Below, in pieces: positions 46,006 to 54,277 of a stretch of 64,000 nt of DNA (position 1 is its first letter; the number at the start of each line of letters is the position of its first letter). The stretch is from positions 379,532 to 443,531 of the forward strand of contig NZ_ATYW01000002.1 in NCBI RefSeq assembly GCF_000427885.1. The letters run 5' to 3'. Below the pieces are notes generated by a model, which saw only the letters and a list, made by a program, of their open reading frames with translations, searched no databases and had not been told where the DNA came from. The DNA is from Glycomyces tenuis DSM 44171 (GTDB lineage Bacteria; Actinomycetota; Actinomycetes; Mycobacteriales; Micromonosporaceae). The translations under genes and the position numbers were made by a program.

Positions 46006-46698
46006 GTGAGAACCTTCTACCCGCGCGCCGTGCTGATCTCCGCCGCCGCGCTCCTGCCCTTGGCCGCGCCCGCGCTCGCGCACGCGGCCGAACTGCCCGC
46101 CGAACCGGTCCTGATGCACCTCAAGGACCACCCCGAGCTGCCGCTGGCCTGGACCGGCGAGCGGGCCGAGCTCGCCGCCGAAGGCGACGCCTGGTCCTTC
46201 ACGCCGGTCGAGGCCTTCCAGGACCTCGGCACCCACCTGATCGTCCACGACGAGACCGGGCAGTGCCTGGACGCCGGGCCGATCCCGGACGGCGCCGAGA
46301 CCGCGACGGTCGAGCTCGCCGACTGCGCCGACGCCACGCCGTGGGGGGTCGTCTACAACGACGTCCCGGCCCACCAGGACTACCGGTTCACCACGCCCGA
46401 GGGCCACTACCTCGGCATCGAACGCGGAAGCCAGGCCGCGGCGGGCACCGAGGTCCTCGTCGTCGCCGTCCCCTCCAGCGTCCACGCCCAGGAGTGGCAG
46501 TTCGCCGACGTGCCCGAGCAGACGCCCTCGACGCCGCCGCCGGCGGAGGAGACCACCGCCGCGCCCGCCGCCGAGCCGAAGCTTCCGCAGACCGGCGCCG
46601 GCGTCGCGGCCCTGAGCGGGGCCGGCGTCGTCGCGGTCGCGGCCGGAGCGGCCATGGTCCTGTGGCTGCGCCGACGGACGCTGCGCGACCAGTGGTGA
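46006..46698 (+). CDS. Sortase-anchored surface protein with ricin-like segment
   Basis: 230 residues. A signal peptide (cleavage after AHA, about residue 27) precedes a ~130-residue domain with the beta-trefoil pattern 'HLIVHDETGQCLDAG' and 'YNDVPAHQDYRFTTPEGHYLGIE', resembling single ricin-type repeats. A Pro/Thr/Ala spacer leads to the wall-sorting signal LPQTGAG, a membrane helix and the basic tail RRRTLRDQW. Sortase should link it to peptidoglycan at Thr. No sortase gene is in the window. Confidence 0.78.
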   Translation: MRTFYPRAVLISAAALLPLAAPALAHAAELPAEPVLMHLKDHPELPLAWTGERAELAAEGDAWSFTPVEAFQDLGTHLIVHDETGQCLDAGPIPDGAETATVELADCADATPWGVVYNDVPAHQDYRFTTPEGHYLGIERGSQAAAGTEVLVVAVPSSVHAQEWQFADVPEQTPSTPPPAEETTAAPAAEPKLPQTGAGVAALSGAGVVAVAAGAAMVLWLRRRTLRDQW

Positions 46699-46855
46699 CC
46701 GCGCCCCCGGCGGCTCGGGCCTTCCCGTCCGCGGCGGCACCGCCACATGCCCTGTCCGCACGGGCACGCCATATCCGCACGGCACCGCGACATGCCGTGT
46801 CCCGCATAATGGGAAGTGCTGGCTCGCGATGGTGCCCGGTGGCATACTTCCAACC
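46699..46855. promoter_or_regulatory. Promoter region of the cimA leader
   Basis: This stretch precedes the leader peptide. A CATACT hexamer at 46843-46848 is a fair -10; it would start transcription at about 46855-46856, that is at the GTG of the leader peptide, giving a leaderless short ORF. Another CATAAT hexamer lies at 46805-46810. No good -35 is visible at either. Confidence 0.4.
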
Positions 46856-46909
46856 GTGACCTTCCAGCTCATTATCAGCTGCGGGCGCCCGGCGGAGCAT
46901 CGGTACTAG
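46856..46909 (+). CDS. Candidate leader peptide of cimA (17 residues)
   Basis: The short frame starts with GTG and reads M-T-F-Q-L-I-I-S-C-G-R-P-A-E-H-R-Y before TAG at 46907-46909. It has Leu-Ile-Ile in a row at positions 5-7. Isoleucine is the end product of the citramalate route that the downstream gene begins, so ribosome stalling at these codons could control the terminator at 46928-46957. The hairpin 46891-46920 overlaps the last codons. No ribosome site is visible, which fits a leaderless start. Coding status is inferred. Confidence 0.5.
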   Translation: MTFQLIISCGRPAEHRY

Positions 46910-46927
46910 ATGCCGTCGCCGAGCGCC

Positions 46928-46957
46928 AGACCTCCTGCGTCAGCAGGGGGTCTTTTT
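46928..46957 (+). terminator. Rho-independent attenuator terminator before cimA
   Basis: An 11-bp stem (arms 46928-46938 and 46943-46953, one G-T pair) with loop GTCA is followed by a run of five T (46953-46957), unusually clean for this genome. It sits about 77 bp before the cimA start, after the leader peptide. A second, upstream fold (46891-46920, stem GCATC/GATGC with outer pairs) overlaps the leader stop. Together they look like a classical attenuator. Confidence 0.72.
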
Positions 46958-47033
46958 CGTTGGAGCCAAGCCATCGTTCAGGCGGCCCCCGCAGCGGCAG
47001 AATCGGAATCCTGAAAACTATCTGGAGCACAAC

Positions 47034-48656
47034 GTGACGCAAACACACACCGTCGGAGAGTTCCACGTCTTCGACACGACGCTCCGCGACGGCGCGCAGA
47101 TGGAGGGCCTCCGCTACTCGGTGGCCGACAAACTGGCCGTCGCCGAACTCCTCGACGAGCTCGGCGTCGACTACATCGAAGGCGGCTGGCCGGGGGCGCT
47201 CCCCTCCGACACCGAGTTCTTCGCCCGCGCCGCCGAAGAGGTCAACTTCAAGCACGCCAAGCTCGTCGCCTTCGGCATGACCCGCCGCGCCGGGAACACC
47301 GCCGCCGACGACCCCGGCTTCGCCGCGCTCCTCGACTCGCGCGCTCCAGCGATCTGCCTCGTCGCCAAGTCCGATGTGCGGCACGTCGAGCGGGCCCTGC
47401 GCACCACGCCCGAGGAGAACCTCGCGATGATCACCGACTCCGTCCGCACCGGACGCGAGCTCGGCCGCGAGATGTTCATCGACTGCGAGCACTTCTTCGA
47501 CGGCTTCCGCCACGACCCCGACTACGCGACCCTGGTGGTGCGCACCGCCCTCGAGGCCGGTGCCGAAGCCGTCGTCCTGTGCGACACCAACGGCGGCTCC
47601 ATCCCCGCCGACATCACCGCCGCCGTCACGGACCTGCGCGATCGACTGGCCCCCGACCTGCCCCCCGAGCGCGTCCGCCTCGGCATGCACGCCCAGAACG
47701 ACACCGGCTGCGCCGTCGCCAACACCATCGCCGCCGTCCAGGCCGGCGTCATGCACGTCCAGGGCACCGCCAACGGCTACGGCGAGCGCCCCGGCAATGC
47801 GAACCTGTTCACCGTCATCGCGAACCTGGAGACCAAGCTCGGGCTGCGCGTCCTGCCCGACGGCTGCCTGGAGAAGATGACGCGGATCTCGCACGCCGTC
47901 GCCGAGATCGCCAACATGACCCCCGACGAGCACGCCCCCTACACCGGCCACGCCGCGTTCGCGCACAAGGCCGGCATCCACGCCTCCGCGATCAAGGCCG
48001 ACCCGGCGCTGTACAACCACATCGACCCCGCCGCCGTCGGCAACGACATGCGCATCCTCGTCACCGAGATGGCCGGCCGCGCCTCCGTCGAGCTCAAGAG
48101 CCGCGAACTCGGCGTCGACCTCTCGGGCGACAAAGGTGCGCTCGACCGGATCACCAAGCGCGTCAAGGAACTCGAAGCGAAAGGCTGGTCGTTCGAGGCC
48201 GCCGACGCCTCCTTCGAGCTGCTCGTCCGCGACGAGGTCTCCGGCGGCCTGCCCCGGCCGTTCACGCTCGACACCTACCGCGTCATCGTCGACCACGACC
48301 CCGAAGGCGCCACCGTCGCCGAGGCCACCGTCCGCCTCCACGTCCACGGCGAACCCGGCGAAGCCCCCGAACGCTGCATCGCGACCGCGCAGGGCAACGG
48401 CCCCGTCAACGCCCTCGACGCGGCCCTGCGGAGCGCCCTGGCCGCCCGCCACCCGCGCCTGGCGCAGCTGAGCCTCTCGGACTTCAAGGTCCGCATCCTC
48501 GCCGGCTCCACCGGCACCGAAGCGGTCACCCGCGTCCTGATCACCATGGGCGACGGCGAATCCGAGTGGACGACCGTCGGCGTCGCCCCCAACCTCATCG
48601 AGGCCTCCTGGAACGCCCTCGCCGAAGGGCTCGCCTACGGCCTCAACCGCCGGTAG
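47034..48656 (+). CDS. cimA: Citramalate synthase
   Basis: 540 residues of the LeuA/CimA family. The N-terminal TIM barrel starts 'FDTTLRDGAQMEGLRYS' (metal/substrate motif FDTTLRDGxQ) and has 'HAQNDTGCAVANTIAAVQAG' and 'GTANGYGERPGNAN' (the C-terminal metal histidines region). A LeuA-type regulatory domain follows from about residue 400. The longer length and the GYGERPGN form match CimA-type (TIGR00977-like) enzymes: pyruvate plus acetyl-CoA gives (R)-citramalate, the start of a threonine-independent isoleucine route. GTG start with CTGGAG site. An attenuator lies upstream. Confidence 0.92.
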   Translation: MTQTHTVGEFHVFDTTLRDGAQMEGLRYSVADKLAVAELLDELGVDYIEGGWPGALPSDTEFFARAAEEVNFKHAKLVAFGMTRRAGNTAADDPGFAALLDSRAPAICLVAKSDVRHVERALRTTPEENLAMITDSVRTGRELGREMFIDCEHFFDGFRHDPDYATLVVRTALEAGAEAVVLCDTNGGSIPADITAAVTDLRDRLAPDLPPERVRLGMHAQNDTGCAVANTIAAVQAGVMHVQGTANGYGERPGNANLFTVIANLETKLGLRVLPDGCLEKMTRISHAVAEIANMTPDEHAPYTGHAAFAHKAGIHASAIKADPALYNHIDPAAVGNDMRILVTEMAGRASVELKSRELGVDLSGDKGALDRITKRVKELEAKGWSFEAADASFELLVRDEVSGGLPRPFTLDTYRVIVDHDPEGATVAEATVRLHVHGEPGEAPERCIATAQGNGPVNALDAALRSALAARHPRLAQLSLSDFKVRILAGSTGTEAVTRVLITMGDGESEWTTVGVAPNLIEASWNALAEGLAYGLNRR

Positions 48657-48679
48657 CCCCGACTCCCGCGGACGGCGAA

Positions 48680-48707
48680 CGGCCCCGGCGCGGACGCGCC
48701 GGGGCCG
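48680..48707. terminator. Terminator between cimA and a convergent gene
   Basis: A perfect 13-bp GC stem (arms 48680-48692 and 48695-48707) with a GA apex lies 24 bp after the cimA stop and 14 bp before the stop of the convergent beta-propeller gene. Confidence 0.75.
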
Positions 48708-48720
48708 CCTCAGCCGATGC

Positions 48721-49866
48721 TCATTCGAAGAGCGCCAAGTGCCGCTGCTCCATGGAACCGCCGCCGAAGGTCGTGAACGCGCCCGCCACCGCCAGGCCGG
48801 TGCCCGAAGGGTGCACCTTGAGGTCCCACACGCCGATGATGCCGTTCGCATTCGGGTTCCACGGCAGGAGCTTCCCGTTCTCGTCCACGGCCAGGAGCTT
48901 CCCGCGCGGCGCCTTGACGCCGTCGACGCACTCCCCGTTCGGCCCCGCGTGGTTGGTGTCGCAGGCCTTGTCGAAGTGCCCGCCGCCGATGATCGTGTCC
49001 CCCCAGACCGTCACGGCCTGCATCCCGCCGTCCGCGGCCTGGTACCACAGGGCCTCGCCGCTGGTGTCGAACGCGCGGACCTCGCCGCCGCGCCCGTCCA
49101 AGGCCGCGTACAGCCGATCGCCGTCGACGACGACCTGCCTGGTCAGCACGTACACCGACGCCTGGAACGAGCGGTCGACGGCGCCGGATTCCGGATCGAA
49201 CGCCGCGAGCTTGCCGAACTGCTTCTCGTCCTCGACGGAGCCGAAGCCGCCCGAGGCGTACAGCCGCCCGTGCCCGGAGGCGATGTCGCGCACCGCGCCC
49301 TCCTGCACCCGCGGCGCGAACGAGGTGACCGGCGCGCCGTCCGAGGCGCTCACCGCGGCCAGGTACGGCTGCGCGTGGCCGCCGACCGTGGCGAAGCGGC
49401 CGCCCAGGTAGACCCGGTCTCCGGCCGGTTCGACGGCGAACACCGTCGACGACGGGCTCGGCCGCCACGCCTCGTCCAGCTCCCCGGTGGCGAGGTCGAA
49501 GCGGGCCAGGCGAGGCACCGGCACGTCGCCGACGTGCCGGAAGTCGCCGGCCACGTACAGGTGCTCCGACGTGGCGACCAGGTCGAGTACCTGCCCGTCC
49601 AGGACCGGCGCGAACGGCAGCAGCTCGCCGCTCGACGAGTCGACCGCCGCCAGGTGGTGGCGCGCCGCGCGGGTGCCGTCGACGTCGACTGCGCTCGTGA
49701 ACCGCCCGCCCGCGTAGAGCACGTCACCGGCGTAGGCGACCTTGTGGACGTCGTCGTCGAACGAGGCGGTGGTCCGCGGCACCTCCGACTCGACGACCGC
49801 GCCGGCCGGGATCTGTGCGGCCAGTACCAGGGCGAGCATAGCGAAGAGCAAGATCAATCGGCGCAT
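48721..49866 (-). CDS. Secreted beta-propeller (PQQ/Kelch-like) protein
   Basis: 381 residues from the ATG at 49866. A signal peptide (MRRLILLFAMLALVLAAQIPAGA) is followed by repeated blocks with 'LYAGGRF', 'LYVAGDFRHVGD', 'VYLGGRFATVGGH' and 'LYASGGFGSVED', each about 45 residues: the blades of a beta-propeller of the kind often annotated as PQQ-binding-like or delta-60 repeat. No anchor is seen, so it is secreted. Ligand or enzyme activity unknown. The frame is open to 49905, but the signal peptide fixes the start. Confidence 0.8.
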   Translation of the reverse strand: MRRLILLFAMLALVLAAQIPAGAVVESEVPRTTASFDDDVHKVAYAGDVLYAGGRFTSAVDVDGTRAARHHLAAVDSSSGELLPFAPVLDGQVLDLVATSEHLYVAGDFRHVGDVPVPRLARFDLATGELDEAWRPSPSSTVFAVEPAGDRVYLGGRFATVGGHAQPYLAAVSASDGAPVTSFAPRVQEGAVRDIASGHGRLYASGGFGSVEDEKQFGKLAAFDPESGAVDRSFQASVYVLTRQVVVDGDRLYAALDGRGGEVRAFDTSGEALWYQAADGGMQAVTVWGDTIIGGGHFDKACDTNHAGPNGECVDGVKAPRGKLLAVDENGKLLPWNPNANGIIGVWDLKVHPSGTGLAVAGAFTTFGGGSMEQRHLALFE

Positions 49867-50014
49867 CACGGCAGTCTCGCATGAGGACGGCCGCCCGCGC
49901 CGCATTCGACGCGGCGCGTCCCCCGAAGGCCCCGGCGGACAGGCCCGCCCGACCCGTCGGACACCCCCTGCCGCGCGCCCCGCCCCCGTGGACCCGTCGT
50001 ATTAGAGTTGAGGC

Positions 50015-50356
50015 GTGACTTCCTACAAGACCGATCGCGCCCGTGCAGCGGCCTCCGCCGCCGATTCGGCGGTGTACGCACGACGCCGATTCGTCTCGGG
50101 CCTGTTCCTCGGCCTCGTGATCCACGTCCTCCTCGCGCTGGCCCTCGGCTTCGTCCTGGTCGACAACATCGGCGCCTCGCTCAACGTCCGGCTCGGCGCC
50201 ACGACCATCTCCTGCGCCATCGCCACCCCGCTGACCTGCGTGCTCGGTTTCGCCGTCGGCCTGTCGGGGCGCCTGCGCAGGCTCGGCATGGGCATCGTCG
50301 TCGGCGCGCTGCTCGGCACCGTCATCATCGTGGGCCTGTTCCTGTTGGTCGGATAG
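50015..50356 (+). CDS. Small three-helix membrane protein
   Basis: 113 residues: a basic N-terminus and three membrane helices (about 28-50, 62-82 and 90-112). It has no family I recognise. The GTG start has no strong ribosome site. It lies upstream of, and on the same strand as, the FAH-family hydrolase with a 74-bp gap. Confidence 0.62.
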   Translation: MTSYKTDRARAAASAADSAVYARRRFVSGLFLGLVIHVLLALALGFVLVDNIGASLNVRLGATTISCAIATPLTCVLGFAVGLSGRLRRLGMGIVVGALLGTVIIVGLFLLVG

Positions 50357-50430
50357 TGAGTTCACCGGCGGAGCGCACCGAACTAAGCTGAGGCCGACAG
50401 CTTCGATCGAGTCTTAGAGAGGGGCGCAGT

Positions 50431-51207
50431 GTGCGCATCGCACGGATCGCTCACCCCACCGGCATGTCGTTCGCGGTACTCGAGGGAGAGGGGCCCGGCG
50501 CGACCGCCGCGGAGATCGACGGCCACCCCTTCGCGCAGCTCAAGATGACCGGCCAGCGGTGGGCGCTCGAGGACGTGCGCCTGCTCGCCCCGATCCTGCC
50601 GTCGAAGGTCGTGTGCGTGGGCCGCAACTACGCCGACCACGCCGCCGAGCTCGGCAACGAGGTCCCGGCCGAGCCGCTCATCTTCATCAAGCCGTCCACC
50701 TCCGTCATCGGCCCCGGCGAGGCCGTCCGGCTCCCGGCCGTGTCCGAGCAGGTCGAGCACGAGGCCGAGCTGGCCGTCGTCATCGGCCTGCCCGGCGCCC
50801 GCGGCGTCGACAAGGAGGCCGCCGCCGCCTCGATCTTCGGCTACACCTGCGCCAACGACGTCACCGCCCGCGACCTCCAGTGCAAGGACGTCCAGTTCAC
50901 CCGCGCGAAGGGCTTCGACTCCTTCTGCCCGCTCGGGCCCTGGATCGAGACCGACGCCGACGTCGCCGACGCCGAGATCCGCTGCGAGGTGGGCGGCGAG
51001 GTCCGCCAGCTCGGCTCGACCAAGGACATGGTCTTCGACCCCGCCACGCTCGTCTCCTACATCTCGCAGGTCATGACGCTGCTGCCCGGCGACGTCGTCC
51101 TCACCGGCACCCCCGCGGGCGTCGGGCCGCTCGAAGGCGGCGACACCGTTTCCGTTTCCGTCGCCGGCATCGGCACGCTGAGCAACCAGGTGGTCCCCAG
51201 TGAGTAA
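50431..51207 (+). CDS. Fumarylacetoacetate hydrolase family protein
   Basis: 258 residues. The FAH fold shows 'VVCVGRNYADHAAELGNEVP' and the metal motif 'EHEAELAVVIG' (near residue 109) plus the Asp of 'GYTCANDVTARDLQ' and 'GFDSFCPLGPW'. Such enzymes cleave C-C bonds or decarboxylate in aromatic catabolism, or act as 2-hydroxyhepta-diene isomerases. The exact substrate is not clear. It overlaps gltX by 8 bp, so the two are translationally coupled, a common actinobacterial pairing. Confidence 0.9.
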   Translation: MRIARIAHPTGMSFAVLEGEGPGATAAEIDGHPFAQLKMTGQRWALEDVRLLAPILPSKVVCVGRNYADHAAELGNEVPAEPLIFIKPSTSVIGPGEAVRLPAVSEQVEHEAELAVVIGLPGARGVDKEAAAASIFGYTCANDVTARDLQCKDVQFTRAKGFDSFCPLGPWIETDADVADAEIRCEVGGEVRQLGSTKDMVFDPATLVSYISQVMTLLPGDVVLTGTPAGVGPLEGGDTVSVSVAGIGTLSNQVVPSE

Positions 51208-52666
51208 TGTCCGCACCCGCTTCTGCCCCAGCCCCACCGGCCTGCCGCATGTCGGCCTGGTGCGCACCTGCCTGTTCTCGTGGGGCTACGCCCGCGCGAA
51301 AGGCGGCGAGTTCGTCTTCCGCATCGAGGACACCGACGCCGCCCGCGACACCGAGGACTCCTACAACCAGCTCGTCGAGGCGCTCTCGTGGCTCGGCATG
51401 AACTGGGACGAGGGCCCCGACATCGGCGGCCCCCACGCGCCCTACCGGCAGTCGCAGCGCACCGACGTCTACGCCGACGTCATCAAGCGCCTGGTCGAGG
51501 GCGGCTACGCCTACGAGGCGTTCTCCACCAACGAGGAGGTCGAGGCCCGCCACAGGGCGGCCGGGCGCGATCCCAAGCTCGGCTACGACAACTTCGACCG
51601 GGCCCTCACCGAAGAGCAGAAGCGGGCCTTCCGCGACGAGGGCCGCAAACCGGTGTACCGGATGCGGATGCCCGACGAGGACATCACCTTCGTCGACGCC
51701 GTCCGCGGCGAGGTCACCACGCCCGCGGGCACCGTCCCCGACTACGTCATCGCCCGCGCCGACGGCTCGCCGCTGTACACGCTGACCAACCCGGTCGACG
51801 ACGCGCTCATGAAGGTCAACATGGTCACCCGCGGCGAGGACCTGATGTCCTCGACGCCCCGGCAGATCGTCATGTGGCGCGCGCTCATCGAGCTCGGCCT
51901 CGCCGATCAGGTGCCCGAGTACGCGCACCTGCCGCTCATCGTCGACGAGCGCGGCAAGAAGATGTCCAAGCGCGACCCGCGCTCGGACCTGCTCCAGTAC
52001 AAGCTCGAGGGCTACCTGCCCGAAGGGGTGCTCAACTACGTGGCGACGCTCGGCTGGTCGATCGCCGCCGACCGGGACGTGTTCACCGTCGCCGAGTTCC
52101 TCGACGCCTTCGACCTGCACGACGTCAAGTCCAACCCGGCCAGGTTCGACGAGAAGAAGTTCGACGCGATCTGCTCGGCGCACTTCCGCATGTCCGACCC
52201 CGTCGAGCTGACCGCGATGCTGGTCCCCGAGCTCCAGAAGCGCGACCTGCTCCCCGAGCAGCCGACCGCCGAGCAGCGCTACGTGCTCGAGGTGGCCGTC
52301 CCGCTGGTGCAGGAGCGCTGCTCGACGCTCGCGCAGGCCGCCGAGATGCTGCGGTTCCTGTTCTGCGGCGTCGAGGTCGAGATCGACGAGGCCAGCGCGA
52401 AGAAGACCTTCAAGGACGACGCGGCCGAGGTCCTCGACGCCTCGATCGCCGCCCTCGAAGGCGTCGAGTGGACCACCGGGGCCATCGAGGAGGCCTTGAA
52501 GACCGCGCTCGTCGACGGCATGGGCCTCAAGCCGCGCAAGGCCTTCGGGCCGGTGCGCGTGGCGATCAGCGGCAAGACCGTCTCGCCGCCGCTGTACGAG
52601 TCGATGGAGCTGCTCGGCCAGGCGGTGAGCCTCGCCAGGCTCCGCGCCGCCAGAGCCGCCCTCTGA
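51200..52666 (+). CDS. gltX: Glutamyl-tRNA synthetase
   Basis: 488 residues, class I synthetase. The HIGH motif is present in the actinobacterial form HVGL (PSPTGLPHVGLVR, near residue 15) and KMSKR in 'ERGKKMSKRDPRSD' near 252. The anticodon-binding helical domain fills the C-terminal third. It charges glutamate to tRNA(Glu) and, as a non-discriminating form in many actinobacteria, to tRNA(Gln). The GTG lies inside the end of the FAH gene. Confidence 0.96.
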   Translation: MSNVRTRFCPSPTGLPHVGLVRTCLFSWGYARAKGGEFVFRIEDTDAARDTEDSYNQLVEALSWLGMNWDEGPDIGGPHAPYRQSQRTDVYADVIKRLVEGGYAYEAFSTNEEVEARHRAAGRDPKLGYDNFDRALTEEQKRAFRDEGRKPVYRMRMPDEDITFVDAVRGEVTTPAGTVPDYVIARADGSPLYTLTNPVDDALMKVNMVTRGEDLMSSTPRQIVMWRALIELGLADQVPEYAHLPLIVDERGKKMSKRDPRSDLLQYKLEGYLPEGVLNYVATLGWSIAADRDVFTVAEFLDAFDLHDVKSNPARFDEKKFDAICSAHFRMSDPVELTAMLVPELQKRDLLPEQPTAEQRYVLEVAVPLVQERCSTLAQAAEMLRFLFCGVEVEIDEASAKKTFKDDAAEVLDASIAALEGVEWTTGAIEEALKTALVDGMGLKPRKAFGPVRVAISGKTVSPPLYESMELLGQAVSLARLRAARAAL

Positions 52667-52695
52667 TATCGAGCCGCTGCAACACCAAGTCCGAC

Positions 52696-52728
52696 AACCG
52701 GCCCCGCCCGTGAAGGGTGGGGCCGGTT
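52696..52728 (+). terminator. gltX terminator
   Basis: A 10-bp GC stem (arms 52696-52705 and 52719-52728), extended by partly paired GCCC/GGTG, is followed by TTC. It lies 29 bp after gltX. Confidence 0.7.
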
Positions 52729-52780
52729 TCGTCGTGTCCGCGACGACCACTACTGTGCTATGCATGGTACCGTGTTAAGC

Positions 52781-53125
52781 GTGGATAGATCGCAACTGCT
52801 CAAAGGCCTGCTGGACATCATCGTCCTGCGAGTCCTGGAGACCGAGGACGGCTACGGCTACGAGATCCTGCACCGCTTGCGGGCGGCGGGATTCGACGAG
52901 CTCGGCGACGCCTCGGTCTACGGCACTCTCCGCCGCCTCTACCGCGCCGGGTACCTGTCCACATATGTCCAGCCCAGTGAATCGGGGCCGCACCGCAAGT
53001 ACTACGCGCTGACGGAGCCCGGCAGGAAATACCTGCGTCAGATGCGCGACGCCTGGGAGGACGTCAGCACCAAGATGCAGGCATTGTTCGACACTTCCGG
53101 TACCGCCAAGAAGGGGCGATCATGA
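52781..53125 (+). CDS. PadR family transcriptional regulator
   Basis: 114 residues from a GTG at 52781. The PadR winged helix is clear: 'SQLLKGLLDIIVLRVLETEDGYGYEILHRL', 'LGDASVYGTLRRLYRAGYLS' and the wing 'GPHRKYYALTEPGRKYL'. It usually represses its own operon. An ATG at 52760 in frame is the alternative start. It overlaps the HAAS-domain gene by 4 bp (ATGA), so the two make one operon, a common PadR-HAAS layout in Firmicutes and actinomycetes. Confidence 0.9.
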   Translation: MDRSQLLKGLLDIIVLRVLETEDGYGYEILHRLRAAGFDELGDASVYGTLRRLYRAGYLSTYVQPSESGPHRKYYALTEPGRKYLRQMRDAWEDVSTKMQALFDTSGTAKKGRS

Positions 53126-54006
53126 CCGACACTCCTCGAGACGCCTCCGAGATCGCGGACTACAGGCTCGCGGTCGAGCGGCACCTCGCCGACCTTCCCA
53201 CCCCGATCCGCGAGGACCTCCTCGCCGATCTGGAGACCCACCTGACCGAGATCGCCGCCGAACTCGAATCGGGCGCCACGCTCGCGGACAGGCTCGGAAG
53301 CCCGGAGGACTACGCCCGGGAACTGCGCGAGACCGCCGGCGTCACCGGGCGGATCGAGCGGCCGCGCGGCGGTTTCCGCGTTCTGGCGGACCGGTACACC
53401 ACCAGCGCGGGAGTCGGCGGCTTCGCCGAGTTCGGCCGCTCGCTGAGGCCGGGCTGGTGGGTGCTGCGAGGTGTTCTCTGCGCAGTGGTGGTCTTCGCGG
53501 TGATCGGCGTTGCCTTCAGCGGCTCGAGCATGCCGTTGTTGAGGGACATCGTCCAGTTCTGGCCCCTGACCGTGATCGCGTTCGCCGCTTCGGCACTGAC
53601 CTTCGTCTGGCTCTCTTTGCGGCTCGGTGCGAAGTCGGCGCATCAAGGGTTCCGGTATCGCGGGATCGTGGCCGTCAGCGGGTTCGCCTTGGCCGCGATC
53701 GTGCTCTGGGGCGCTGCGTCCCTGGTCGGCGGATACTGGTCCGACGAGTTCGGGAACGATTGGGGCGGCTCCGATCCGTTCTCCGAAATGGAGACCGAGG
53801 GCTACCCCACCTGGCCTGACGGCATGACGACGTCAATCGAACAGACGGCCCCGGAGATGCCGGACGACGAGATGACCACCGAGGCGGAGGCGTTCGAGAC
53901 GCCGATGCCCGAGGAGCCGAGCACCGATGAACAGGTCACCGAGACGGAGGTGTTCGAGACCACGACGGCATCGCCGTCCGCCGACGAGGAGCAGGCGACC
54001 GGATAG
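53122..54006 (+). CDS. HAAS-domain membrane signalling protein
   Basis: 294 residues. The first ~85 are the HAAS domain ('YRLAVERHLADLPTPIREDLLADLETHLTEI' with 'LGSPEDYARELRETAG'), which is thought to bind PadR partners. Three membrane helices follow (about 112-132, 150-172 and 190-212). The last ~85 residues are acidic and repetitive (EMETEGYP... DDEMTTEAEAFETPMPEEP), probably outside the cell. The PadR-HAAS pair probably senses an envelope state. Confidence 0.82.
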   Translation: MTDTPRDASEIADYRLAVERHLADLPTPIREDLLADLETHLTEIAAELESGATLADRLGSPEDYARELRETAGVTGRIERPRGGFRVLADRYTTSAGVGGFAEFGRSLRPGWWVLRGVLCAVVVFAVIGVAFSGSSMPLLRDIVQFWPLTVIAFAASALTFVWLSLRLGAKSAHQGFRYRGIVAVSGFALAAIVLWGAASLVGGYWSDEFGNDWGGSDPFSEMETEGYPTWPDGMTTSIEQTAPEMPDDEMTTEAEAFETPMPEEPSTDEQVTETEVFETTTASPSADEEQATG

Positions 54007-54277
54007 GGGTGATGTGCCCGAATCGTTTTTCACCACCATGTGAGATCGGCCTCTGTAGACCTTGGTAGCGGAAGTTCTGGCAGATTTCGGGCCGTCAATG
54101 GGCCGAACGGCCCACTTGGTTCCCCTGTGGATGCGACGCCCGGAACCGGCCGCGCGATAGCGCGCCTATCGGGCGAATCGGGCGAGCGACGGTTCCGGCC
54201 CCAAACGCGAATGTGCCGTATTCGCGTGATTACTCGCAGGTAGGGCGTCGTTATCGGCGGCCCCTAGCCTTACGCGG
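54007..54277 (+). promoter_or_regulatory. Structured leader upstream of the transglycosylase-like gene
   Basis: This 271-bp gap holds a long-range inverted repeat CCGGAACCG (54141-54149) with CGGTTCCGG (54191-54199). Inside it are a GATAG/CTATC hairpin and two CGGGCGA repeats. The fold resembles a multibranched RNA element, such as those controlling wall hydrolases, but I could not match it to the known c-di-AMP riboswitch. An AT-rich start near 54220 (CGTATTCGCG) is part of a promoter perhaps. Confidence 0.4.

Noticed and set aside
46856-46957. T-box riboswitch before cimA
   Set aside because: No T-box sequence or specifier-loop stem was seen; the short Leu-Ile-Ile frame followed by a terminator fits ribosome-mediated attenuation better.
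54007-54277. c-di-AMP (ydaO) riboswitch before the transglycosylase gene
   Set aside because: I looked for the conserved core motifs of that riboswitch and could not place them; only unrelated inverted repeats are visible.
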